In this document: piece by piece, positions 26,201 to 49,859 of the stretch
Layout: every line of letters begins with the position of its first letter
How positions within the stretch are numbered: position 1 is the first letter of the stretch
NCBI GenBank assembly: GCA_964035545.1
Contig: OZ037765.1
Location: forward strand, 31,633,504-31,697,503
Direction of reading: 5' to 3'
DNA length: 64,000 nucleotides
DNA from: Bugula neritina
Taxonomy: Eukaryota > Bryozoa > Gymnolaemata > Cheilostomatida > Bugulidae
Position numbers and translations under genes: made by a program
Notes under the pieces: generated by a model
Databases searched by the model: none
Told to the model about the DNA's origin: nothing
What the model saw: only the letters and a program-made list of their open reading frames with translations

Positions 26201-28070
26201 CTGACCTTTCCTTAACATTTTAACATCTATTTTTTAATTATAAAGTGTGGTGTGTGTATTATGTGACCAGTGTGTACACCTTGTGTATATGTGAATGAAG
26301 CTTAGCGTACATAAATTATACTATTTGTAGGCACAGTTTTCTAAACTGACTGAGAAATTGTCTTCTCTTGGACCAAAGAAATTGGAATATGTGTGCAGAG
26401 AGCGCAAGAAACCAAAAGTGCTCCGTCTTTATGAGCCCAGCATTGAGGAGAAGTAAGTCTCTGCCCTGTTTATCTACACCACTGTTTATCTACACCCCTG
26501 TTTATCTACACCCCTGTTTATCTACACCCCTGTTTATTTACACCCCTGTTTATCTCCACCACTGTTTATCTCCACCACTGTTTATCTACACCCCTGTTTA
26601 TCTACACCACTGTTTATCTACACCCCTGTTTATCTACACCCCTGTTTATCTCCACCACTGTTTATCTCCACCACTGTTTATCTCCACCACTGTTTATCTC
26701 CACCCCTGTTTATCTACACCCCTGTTTATCTACACCCCTGTTTATCTCCACCACTGTTTATCTCCACCCCTGTTTACTTGACCACTGTTTTTGATGTCAT
26801 ATTATTTATGATGTCATATTTTTTATATTATCTCATTTATGTTATGTTAATTATGATGCCATATTATTTATTTATGTTGTCCTTTTATTAATGATGTTAT
26901 ATTATTTATGGAGACATATTTTTTATGTCATACTATTAATTATGTCATATTATTAGTGTTTGTATACGAGTAAGAGTTGTTTCCCCTGCTATGCTTCAGC
27001 TTTGAAGTTGGAAAGAAGAAGACAGCAGACAAAGCAGTAGCCGAGAAGCAGAAGTTAAAGTATCAGTACAAGAAGGAGCTGAAGTCAACTCTGAGAGAGT
27101 TGAGGAAGGACAGACAGTTTATAGCAGAGCAGACCATCAAGGATAGAATGAAACGGTGAGGAATGGCTCTACTAGCTACTAATTGTTTAACATCCACTCC
27201 TTTACAGCAAGCTTACATAATAGTCATTAGGCATTCACTGCTTTTCTACAATACAACTTTCTGTCAGGTTAATTAACCTACTTTTCTGTTCATATAATAT
27301 GGTTGGCATTATGAACCTGTACTAAATTGGCAACTTTCCAGAATTATCTTCTTTATACACATGTGCTGCTTCACTTTACAAAACTTAGCTCCATCAGCCC
27401 AAGGGAGGTTCTGCTCTTTAGGGCGTTCACCTTGTCATTTCAGCCAATCAAATTCTTTAGTCCAAAGCAGTTTTTGTGAAGGCAGTAACTGGCATTTTGA
27501 GCTAAGTGTTAGAGTACCAACCATCTAAGTTCTAAATCATATACTTTAAACCCCTAATCTAGAATTCACCACATGTTGGCAATAATTGAAACAAAACTGA
27601 CTAGTAGTTGAGCCTCATTTTAAATTAACACTTTCTTTCACAAAGTTGTACTTTTTATGAAATTAACAGATTTTAATGCTGCAGTTAAAGTAAGCTTTGT
27701 TGAAATTAGATTTCACACAGTAGCAGTACAGATGGCTGGCTGTTGTAATTATCTCTCACAAAGCACTGAGGGTGTAAATTGCTTTACCAACTTTTAGTAG
27801 ATATACTGTCAGTAGATATACTGTTAGTAGATATACTGTTAGTAGTTATACTGTTAGTAGATATACTGTTAGTAGTTATACTGTCAGTAGTTATACTGTT
27901 AGTATATATACTGTTAGTAGATATACTGTCAGTTGATATACTGTTTGCTGTTTTGTTGTAGGGATGCTGAGAGACAAGCTAAAACTAACCAAATCCTCGC
28001 TGACTTACAAGGCCAGCAGCATGACTCGAACATGTTTAAGAAAATGAATCAAAAAGTGAAGAGAAAATGA
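14206..28070 (+). CDS. NOP14: NOP14 nucleolar protein, small-subunit ribosome biogenesis
   Basis: Exons: 14206-14418, 14666-14800, 15045-15204, 15684-15805, 16216-16317, 16516-16662, 17356-17432, 17618-17727, 19903-19996, 20362-20486, 20710-20840, 21327-21551, 21897-22061, 22540-22639, 23124-23190, 23984-24212, 26331-26452, 27000-27155, 27962-28070. The total is 2589 nt, 862 aa plus stop, against 857 aa in human. All phases close. The ATG at 14206 opens MAKTKKVKGKG, as in the family. Diagnostic stretches are NPFEIKVNRQKHK near residue 40, SADDLDDG, a Glu/Ser/Asp-rich acidic middle, PYTFS, KLFGFLLEYFGD, YPTSDFKHEVVTP and a basic C-terminus ending in KVKRK. NOP14 belongs to the 90S/SSU processome and is needed for 18S rRNA maturation in the nucleolus. 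The exon ending at 20486 has its donor triplicated. Introns hold minisatellites, a foldback transposon and SINEs. Confidence 0.96.
17745..18672. repeat. Minisatellite with 29-bp and 21-bp units
   Basis: More than 30 copies alternate between a 29-bp unit (starting TAGTAGTATAGTGTATATTA) and a 21-bp deletion form. Each unit contains GTGTA-TAT-TACAC, a small inverted repeat. The array begins 17 nt after the NOP14 donor at 17728 and ends at the foldback element. Confidence 0.96.
18681..19841. mobile_element. Non-autonomous hAT-like foldback element
   Basis: The termini are CAGGGTTGGGG (18681) and its complement CCCCAACCCTG (ending 19841). They are flanked by a perfect 8-bp duplication, GTATAGAC (18673-18680 and 19842-19849). 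An 8-bp duplication and CAGGG-type ends are hallmarks of the hAT superfamily. The outer arms are runs of TTACAA; the inner arms 18945-19158 and 19371-19577 are also imperfect reverse complements (TCATTCCATACCA against TGGCATGGAATGA, for example). There is no transposase reading frame, so it is a MITE-like foldback element. It sits in the NOP14 intron 17728-19902. Confidence 0.92.
20197..20335. repeat. Approximately 45-bp tandem repeat before acceptor
   Basis: Three imperfect copies built on TGTTCTATC, ATTATA and GACAGTTCTATTTTTAG, ending about 26 nt before the NOP14 exon at 20362. Each copy contains a CTATTTTTAG-like motif that resembles an acceptor. Confidence 0.82.
20474..20561. repeat. 30-bp triplicate containing a NOP14 splice donor
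   Basis: Three copies of a 30-bp unit around TATACATTCAGTGGTAGGTT. The donor G/GTAGG is repeated at 20487, 20517 and 20547. The frame stays open across all copies up to a TAA near 20571. Confidence 0.94.
20587..20697. repeat. 24-bp tandem repeat before acceptor
   Basis: Four copies around CAGCTGTTACTACTGTAGTG, ending 12 nt before the NOP14 exon at 20710. Confidence 0.88.
22814..23012 (-). mobile_element. tRNA-derived SINE copy
   Basis: Read on the minus strand from 23012 it begins GGGAGCAGCTGTGGTCTAGG (A-box-like) and carries TGGGTTTGAACCCC (B box). A body follows with AAGAGCATCCAGTCATAATT. It lies in the NOP14 intron 22640-23123. Confidence 0.85.
23240..23457 (-). mobile_element. tRNA-derived SINE copy (diverged)
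   Basis: Same family and orientation as the copy in the preceding intron. The A-box region has lost CTAGGGG-type bases. The body keeps GTTAGAAAGAGCACCCAGTC and the CCTGTGAGAACCC tail motif. Confidence 0.78.
24378..26010 (-). mobile_element. Possible decayed element bounded by direct repeats
   Basis: Within the NOP14 intron 24213-26330, two direct repeats of about 70-80 bp (24378-24455 and 25934-26010) share TTGAGCACATGCAGAATAT and GTTGAATGGTA. On the minus strand the right copy has TATATAAATAC followed by CTCAATAGAGCTGAT, and the left copy has the matching CTCAATAAAGCTGAT containing AATAAA. This resembles the promoter and polyadenylation layout of short LTRs. The interior has open stretches on both strands (minus 25738-25424, minus 24776-24468, plus 25095-25427). 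I recognise no gag, polymerase or transposase motif in them. Confidence 0.4.
26462..26780. repeat. 15-bp minisatellite after donor
   Basis: About 21 copies of CTGTTTATCTACACC, with A/C and AC/CC variants, starting about 10 nt after the NOP14 donor at 26453. As 15 is a multiple of three, it generates an artificial repetitive reading frame. Confidence 0.95.
27788..27945. repeat. 15-bp minisatellite before acceptor
   Basis: About 10 copies of AGTAGATATACTGTT, ending 16 nt before the last NOP14 exon (27962). Confidence 0.93.
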
Positions 28071-28868
28071 AATAGAAATATTGTATTTGTATTTATTTTT
28101 TATTTTTATCTGTACTTCATGGATGTATTTGAATCACACCATCTGTTTTATAAAAGAATAAACTTGTTACATTATTTCTTTTTTTATCAGTATCAAGCTT
28201 GTTTATTATTTCGTAATACTTGCGCAGCTTTTCTGAGAAAGCTTTACTGCTTACACACCCCAGCAGCTGCATAGCATAGCATAGCATTGCATAGCATTGG
28301 TCAATTTTACTCACTTTAAATAATAGATAATGGCTACTTTTTAAACAGTAGCTTTAAACTAATTCTTGGTATGTGTAGCGAGGTGCTGAGTTGGCAACTA
28401 TTATTCTGAATAAATCAACTTATATTTATTGTTCTAAAATCTAAATTGGGTTTCTTCTTCTGGCAACATATTTGTCTCAACTGCTGGTGAGGTGGAGTAA
28501 ATAGCAAATACTTTCAACATGGCTACAACAAAAAAATCCTCAACCCATTCCTGCTTTTGTTAATTCGTTATCCACTAAGACCGCGCAATTACTATAATAA
28601 ACCCACCTGCTCATCCTATTGGCTAGTGCACTGCATGCACGCCATGCCCTGGATGGCGTGGTATTGCTGCGAGAATCGACAATAATGTTATTGTGATTAT
28701 TATACTAGAATGATGCAATCCCTGTGGGCGCGCCAGCTAGAGCTTATTTGATTGGCTCATGTTGTATGCGCGATAGAACAGCGCATGTGCTTTATATTAA
28801 TCCACGAGCGGTGACCTGGAGTGCATAAGATGGAAAGATAGCCGAGAAGTAACTTGACCAAGGGAAAA
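28071..28868. promoter_or_regulatory. NOP14 3' end and GLDC promoter region
   Basis: AATAAA at 28157-28162, 87 nt after the NOP14 stop, is a good polyadenylation signal. Nearer GLDC the DNA becomes GC-richer, with ATTGGCT-type CCAAT boxes near 28618 and 28752 and GGCGCGCC near 28728. This fits a TATA-less housekeeping promoter. Confidence 0.6.
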
Positions 28869-42348
<13,480 letters not shown>

Positions 42349-43015
42349 AAGTGACAAAATAAACAATATTGTAACATAACCATCATTTGCTTGTTCCTAT
42401 CATTATAATTATACAGTTTACTGAAATGCTGCGGTGCATTGTAAGTGACTCATACTTCTTGCATTCATTTACAATTTACAAATAGGACATGCTTTACAAA
42501 ATACATGTCATTGTTATATTTTTTTATCTTGGTTTTTATCAACCTTTTTATTTTACACTGTGCCAGATCTTACCTATATATATGCAATATTTTTATTACC
42601 AGTAGACATTTATTTGTATAATACAGTCCTTGTCACATGATTTATGTCTAATTTTTCAGTCCAGTGTTCCTCATGCATTTATAATAACATTGGATTTTTA
42701 TACGTTATGTATATGAGGTTGTATTGCGTTAGAACCAATAAAAATATTTTATACTTGCTTCAGTTTTATTGATAATTATCTGATACATTTTCAAAATTTG
42801 GACAGTAAGAAAACAGGGTGAGGTTATGCTAGCAAATATGACACGTGAATGGTTACATGCAAATATATTAAAAAGGTTAGTTTGTTTGCTTATGCAAGGG
42901 AGATTCATGTGTGATCTAAGTAAGAACTTCTATTTATAGATTACTTCTGTAGTTTAAGTGAATTTTTTTTATTTAAATGAGAACCTGTATTCATAGGTAA
43001 AAAGTAGGTGTCTGT
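42349..43015. promoter_or_regulatory. Convergent 3' ends of GLDC and the MBOAT gene
   Basis: Plus-strand AATAAA occurs at 42358-42363, right after the GLDC stop, and at 42737-42742. Minus-strand AATAAA occurs at 42973-42968 and 42770-42765. The distal signals overlap in space, so the two 3' UTRs may overlap as antisense transcripts. Confidence 0.6.
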
Positions 43016-46000
43016 TTACTCCCTGTGTGGTCTAAGTAGAAAACTAGAGTCCGTAGAATCCGTATTGGTACTGGGGTTTGTCTTGGGAAGAATCGTCATC
43101 AGAATGAAACACAGTATGTGAGGATACCAGTAGAATCCACTGAAACCAATATATTTAGATGCCAACAGTCTTTTAACTACTCAAAAGTAGCAAGACTGGT
43201 TAAATATATGTCACTTTCATAGCTTGTTATGATGTGGAAACAGTTGAATAGAAAGCATTAAACGAGTATAATGAGAACTTGAGGTCTTCGCTTACCAATT
43301 ATGATTAAATCTATCAACTATGTTCAGTTAACTTTGAAGCATGCTTGCTAATACTTGAAAAACAGATCAAGAACTAGACAAGGTAAAAGTTGGTGTAAAT
43401 TGAAAATGAAGAGACTGAAGATATGAACTCACCACAGAGCCTTTTCAATCATATGGAATTGAGGATTGCTGAAGGAAATGCCACTAAAACTGATAAGAAT
43501 GGTAGTGCCGAGCCACGTGATGAGCGAGTAGAATACCGAAAAGCATTTCGTCTCTTGAAACTTTGGACTAACAACTTTGTGTAGCTGTATAAGTTAATAG
43601 CACAGAGACCTTACCAAATTCAAGTCTAATTGATGGTTGATAGCATAGTTACAAAGTCTTTCACCAAATTAAAAACCTTTCAAATGACAGCTTTTCTGAT
43701 AAAGTAATCATATTTTGGTTTTTCAATAAGAAAAAACATTAGGTGAAGTTAAAACCTAATCAACTGCAAGTCAAAGAGCATCTCTTCTGCTAAATTTCAA
43801 CACAATAAGATCTTAATTCAGGCACAAGGTGGCAAAAAGTTGCAAAGATAGTTTTCTACTGCATGATATATGCTATTTATCATCAGCATGAATATAAACA
43901 TAAATGCTATTCAATACATTTGCATAAAGTTCAGTCAACTATCCTATTACTTACTCTCCTCCCAATGAATGCGTGCAGGATGAGTGGCAGGAAGGAGACT
44001 ATGTAACCAGGCAAGAAGCCGTGCCACAGAGCGCTGAGAAAGAAAGTGACTGGCAGACCAAACTTGCCCAGTCTCTCATAGCAGGTGTATCGTAACCACT
44101 TGGCCGCAAATATGTTCCAGTTGTCCAGAAACATCTTCAGGCTCGTGGCAAGCTGCGCAACAACATGAATGAAATCCAATAAGGACTCGTTAAAGCCACC
44201 AAAAATTAATTTAAAAAATGGCAACTAATGCAAATATTAGTGAGAAGATACAATATTTTGCTGTTTATGAGAATTGCATTCTCCATATTATATTTAGTTA
44301 GCATTAAACTACAACATTTACTTTCTAGTCTTGATATTAATGAAATTGTAACTTGAAAATTTAGTAAGCATATTATTAGTATATTAATTTTTGTAGTTGT
44401 CTTCAATTCCGCAAAGTTTAAAAGATCTATAACTATTTTGCAGTTAGACTTATTTTACTTTCATTTTATAATCGACGCAAAGTAAAGATGAAAACATCAC
44501 TGCTGCAAATGACAAAAGCAGCAAAACACTTGGCTTATATTGATACACTGATTTCAGCAGCATTGTTATATTGATACTACATTGATACTTTATTTATACT
44601 ATATTGATATTATTTTGATATTATATTGATACTGTATTGATATTATATTGGTACTATAATGACATCATATTGGTACTATATTGATACCTATCATATTGGT
44701 ACTATATTGACATCATATTGACACTATAATGACATCATATTGACACTATATTGATACACTGAGTTCTGATACACTGACCTCTATCTTGACTGGGTTCACG
44801 GTAGCAGTAGACAACTCTCCAGATTCCTGACCAGCATCATATCCAGCAAACAGGCACATTGACTGAGCTAAAACCGGCATTGTGATACCACAAAATGCAA
44901 CATAACAACATAAATAATAAGTAAATAACTGAAGTTGCAGTAGTAGAATTGTAGGTTTGAATATACTACATAAAACTTTTTGATGTCATTGAAAATAGTT
45001 TAATTTAAAAAGGTATTATACAAATAAGAATGCACTGCTTGATTGTATGAAAAAATATTTTTTTCAAAAGTTACAAGATTGTCATAATACATTTACACCG
45101 AAAACTATTCTCTAAAAACATTAATTATTGAACTTTCATCATAACGTGAAAATTGAGAAGTCGTTCCCTCAACACACTTACAAGTTAGCCAGACAAAGTA
45201 ATATCTGCATTTGAAAACACACGCTGTCATGAACATGATCCAGTGCCTGTAGAGAAGTCCACTGGCTGTTACTGTATCATCTACAAACGTCACAGGTCAC
45301 TATACTGCTTTATTTCATCAGCATTCTAAATTCTTATATATATAATTTAAAGTAAAACTCACCAGTAATGGAAAAAGATAAATGATTTTATCATTGCCTG
45401 TAAATTTTAAAATCAATTCTTGGCAGTGAAAATTTCTTTGAGTCTGCTGATGTAGTAAAGGTCTATAAACAGGCTACGGACTTTACTTAGGGCTGCTTTA
45501 ACTCATTTCTCTTACCAGGCAAAGCAAAATACAACTGCATGTGATTAAATGCCCTTCCTGATATAATCAACTATACTTGAAAAGGGGGGGGGGGAGGGGG
45601 GTGAACCACCGGCTAAGTGCTGATAACTCCTAGATTACAGCTACTGCTCCCATTCAAACCAATAATAGTTTAGTATATAGTATAGCTGAGGTTCTCTCAC
45701 CATAGTTTAGACTGGGGGGATACAAAGGCTGCATGTAAACCACAACCATAACTGCGGCTAACCCTTGGAGCAGTCTAACAAATGCCTGTCATAAACAGAA
45801 AACTATTTTATAATAAAAAAAAATTGTGTGCAAGATATACACACAGCACAAAATACTATTTTATAGCAATCTTAACCTTTTTACATTAAATGATATAAAC
45901 AAGGCACAGACAGTGAAGTGCTAGAAAATTGAAGTTAAAAATATTTCCGAATAACTCACTCTTGATTGTTGCAAAGATATTGTTAACTTTACCTAATAGT

Positions 46001-48574
46001 ACGTAATACTGCAAGTTACAGCAGAGCGTGTTTGTATTTGCGTAGTTTTGAGTTTTAACATTGAGCTATCATGCATTATTAGATTATTATGACTTATAAA
46101 ATAAGTTCTATTGTTATAATTTATAGAACAGACTCAATAAATAAAACTAGAATTTTACAATTATGCTAAAGTTATAGAATTATGTAAACCACCTAACACT
46201 AATGTTATTAATATGATGTAACAAGTATACTTTCTCACCAATCAATTGACAAGTATTAATTTGATTAGATAACTTGAACACGAGAAGACAACTTCAAAAT
46301 CTAGCAAAATACTTTTTTCGAATCTTGTTACAGCTTGAACTTACCAGTTTATAATCAATTTGCTGAGTGGGTTGTTTGTTGACAAATTTCTGATGGTCAG
46401 AGTAAAACACTACGGGGCCAAAGAGAATCCCCCCAAAGGAGAAATAGTAGTTGAAATGTTCTCTGAGGCTAACTTTGGCTCTATAAACAGCAATTTAGTG
46501 ATCACAGTGCTGATAGAGATAGTTTATATTAATAGTTTAACTTTTAAAAACAACTTGAAGCAGAGTTAAAATAACATACTTAAAAATCCAATAAATCGTT
46601 TTTATTTTTCAAAGTATTGTCAATAAATTAATTTCTACAGCATTAATTCAAATATAAAATTGTTCAAATATAAAATGAAAGCACAAAGAAAAGCTGTTGG
46701 GTTACTGACACACAAAGCCAGAAACTGCAGAAACTCATTATGTACCACAGAACCTTCTAGATTCAGACTATAAATAAGTGACTCATGGACAACAACCCTG
46801 TTGTCTGCTGTGGGGTCACTACAATCACATGAGTAGACAACTCAAAAGAACACCATGAAATACTTGCACCTACCTCACTGCGTGCTTCTTTTGTAAAGGA
46901 GTTAAATCCTCCTCATTCTTCAGAGAGTCTGTGATGGCGAAGGCGAGAGAGGAAACTCTCATTGTGCCTAACATTAAAGTCCTGAAACAACAACAGGCAT
47001 AGTAATGACATGTTCTACCCCATGTCTGAATTATCATTTAATATAGTGAGTCATTTGAATGAAATCCCAATTAATATGGGCGAAAATCTAATTCATTCGA
47101 ATCAAATGGCTATTCATATTCATTTGATGCATAGAAATATGGTAAAAGAGAAAGGTTTTGCTAAAATCATTGTAGCGAAGTTTAACCAAGTAAATTATTT
47201 ACGATTTTATAAGAAGAATTACAATAATTAAGAAAATATATGCATAGGCCTTGTATAATGCTAATATTTTTCATTTAATAACTTGCTGATGAGAACTTCT
47301 AATAAAATGTCTAGCAGCAACTAAGTGCGGACGTACCCCGTGTAGTCCAGGTGATACTCTCCATAGTAGTAGAAGTATTTATAGATGTTAGCTAAGAGAA
47401 CTTGACTGTATATAACTGTGAATGTTACTCTGAAATATATGTTTATAGCATGGCTTGAAACAACATAAAAACAATATCAATGGTTTAAAAACATCAAAAG
47501 TTTTAAAACTAACGATTTAAATCTGTGCTTATTGAAAATACTTATAAATTAAAATGATGAAATGTGATATGCTTGCTATGAAAAAAATATGTTCATTACT
47601 TGCGTTATCTCAGTTTGTAGGGGCAAGAGAAAACAACTCTAAAGAGCATATATAAACTTACACTCCAATGTATTTCCGTGCAACAATCTTCATTATAAGG
47701 TATGAAAGAAACCATTGCAGCAGTAAATGAAAAAAGTCCCTAAGGCAAACAAATAAAAGTTTAAAACAACTAATATTTCGTGTAATGATTTGAAATCCTA
47801 GTTTAATTTAACAACAATATACCAATATATTATTTTAGAAAAATAGAATAATTAGATTAGGTCAATATTTTGACATTTTAACCTCAACACAGAACATTGA
47901 TGCTGAACATAGTGAAAAGTGTGAAGTTGCATAATAACTTACGTGTGGTAAACATTGCTTACCATTGGAAAGATAGCACAAGGGTGATAACTCCTAGAAG
48001 TGAACTGATATTGTCTCGGTTAAACCACGAGTTAGAAGAGTGGAACCGACCAAACAGTATGGCCGCTGGGAAACTGAGGAAATGGCATGATAACACAATC
48101 ACCTGAAAATGAATTTTAAATAACTTTACTTAATTCTGGAAATTAAAAGCGTAAAGGCATAAAATCATAATAAGTGCTACAAGGAATTTGGTCATTATCT
48201 AGGACTATTTACTACTTGCATTGCACTAAAATTCTGAACACTATAACAATATTTTTGCAATAAAACACCATTGTCTATATTCGTGCGCATTTCGTTTGTA
48301 TGTATGGACAACACCTTTGTTTCCCTGCTGGTTTAAAATTCTAACATTTATAAAAAAACTGAATACATATTTGCTAAAAATCTTCAATTCATTATACTTT
48401 ATAGCACTCCATTATGATAAGGTACTCTAAATAAACTGACGGTGACAGCAAGCAAAGATATTGAGAAATGAAAATGTACAGTAATAGATGTAAGTGTCAA
48501 TATAAATGACTTACTGAAGCAGGTGGTAAGTTAAGCATCTGTCCAAGAGCATCAATTATAAAAGGATACTCCAT
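43016..48574 (-). CDS. MBOAT2: MBOAT1/2-type lysophospholipid acyltransferase
   Basis: Exons in transcript order (minus strand, high to low): 48574-48515, 48102-47963, 47739-47662, 47429-47337, 46981-46874, 46468-46345, 45785-45701, 45280-45182, 44867-44779, 44152-43955, 43584-43433, 43139-43016. The total is 1350 nt, 449 aa, somewhat shorter than human MBOAT1 (495) and MBOAT2 (520), mainly at the C-terminus. These are multi-pass ER-membrane enzymes that re-acylate lysophospholipids in the Lands cycle. The signature block reads LKMFLDNWNI then FFLSALWHGFLPGY; Asn305 and His336 correspond to the conserved MBOAT residues. FAGYD and the following exon align with the FRGYDENG region. Hydrophobic segments are spread along the whole length. 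The start ATG opens MEYPFIIDALGQ, matching the beginning of the human hydrophobic region. The sequence cannot tell MBOAT1 from MBOAT2, so this is probably the pre-duplication ortholog. Tail-to-tail with GLDC. Confidence 0.88.
44560..44765. repeat. ATTGATACTAT-type tandem repeat after minus-strand donor
   Basis: Imperfect 11-13-bp units (ATATTGATACT, ATATTGACATC). The array lies directly downstream, in gene orientation, of the MBOAT donor at 44778. Confidence 0.85.
45420..45652 (-). mobile_element. tRNA-derived SINE copy (strongly diverged)
   Basis: On the minus strand from 45652 it reads GGGAGCAGTAGCTGTAATCTAGG, split here only by small changes from the family head. AGGAAGGGCATTTAATCAC and a TAAGTAAAGTCCGTAGCC tail match the family body. 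A G-run (45585-45601) interrupts it. It lies in the MBOAT intron 45281-45700. Confidence 0.65.
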
Positions 48575-49859
48575 TTTAACCTTTATTCAACCTTGCCAGA
48601 TGCGATAAAGCTGCCTGCAGATTATTGCTTAAAAAACAACTAGACACTGAGATATGCAGAATTCTTGAATTATCTTTTCCAAAAAGTGGAAAATTTCAAT
48701 ATATGCTTTCATGATCAAAAAAAGAAAAATATACATACAGCAAAAGATCCTCGATAGACAATCCTCCAACAAAGTAAGCTAAATTTTACTGAAAATTTTG
48801 ACTGCATCATGAAATGTTCGACTTAATATTGCTTTCTCAATAATATGTACTCTTCAATAATGTATGTAAACGTTCTATACAACACTCACATTGTTTGCAC
48901 AGTGTCCAACAGAAAGATTAGCTTCAAGTCATTATGGGTAGTAATTCCATCAAGTTGTTGTGAGAATTTGAAAAAAATCATCTTGAAACCAAGAACCATG
49001 AGTCACAACAATTTAGATAGTTAATAGTCAACAACTAAAAATGCAAATAGACAGACATGCAGAAGCCACGACTATCTTCACAGATAAACAGTTGGAAAAA
49101 ATATAGATTAGAGAAATTTTATTTTTAACTTAATGAGAAAAAAATACTTGAAATTTGCACCCATTAATCATGAAGCTAATAACAGAAACGAAAAAATTAC
49201 AAACAATACGATTGCTGTATTAGCCTATAAAAAACTTCCGTAACATTTTTCATACCATACTAAAATTACTTGTTTAAAATGAAGCAGGCACCATACAGTA
49301 CCTAATGGCACCTTCTAGCACCTGCCACACTTTCTAGCACCTGCTGAAACTTTCTAGCACCTGCTGACACTTTCTAGCACCTGCTGACACTTTCTAACGC
49401 TAACTCAACAATGCAAAACTCACTTACTTCTCACACCAGCTTTAAAAGGAAAGAATGACTAGCAAATTTAACAAATGATATAAGAAAAAATTTCATTCCA
49501 AACTGCTCAACAATCAAAATTTAGGTTCAGCTAAAGGTAAGCTTTCTATAAAACAAAAATACTAGAATTTTCTTGATTCAATAAACTTAAATCATGTAAC
49601 TAAAACTCAACTGGTGAGTCTGAAAACGCAACACTGACCAATTAAGAATATCGGCTTCTTCTATAATTGAATAAATTATAAAATTTATGGGCTTACGAAA
49701 ACTGAACAGTAATATATAATAAAATAGCTGTGAAAATTATACAAAACTCACGATTTACTGAATACTTGTAGTTCCATATAAAAATACAAAATCATCAGCT
49801 ACTATATTTTGACTGGCAACAAATGTTAGCTATAAACAGAGATATTTTCAAAAATGTGA
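48575..49859. other. Intergenic, IMPACT 3' end to MBOAT gene start
   Basis: It should contain the MBOAT promoter and 5' UTR and the IMPACT 3' UTR. A 20-bp tandem repeat lies at 49305-49395. No other gene is visible. Confidence 0.65.
49305..49395. repeat. 20-bp tandem repeat
   Basis: Four copies of CTAGCACCTGCTGACACTTT in the intergenic space between IMPACT and the MBOAT gene. Confidence 0.9.

Noticed and set aside
26368-26781. 137-residue open frame with repeated pentapeptides (CLSTP type)
   Set aside because: Out of frame with the NOP14 exon and made of the 15-bp intronic array.
43931-44224. Extending the MBOAT exon at both ends as one 97-residue frame
   Set aside because: Splice sites at 44152 and 43955 fit the family; the extra residues at each end are intron translation.
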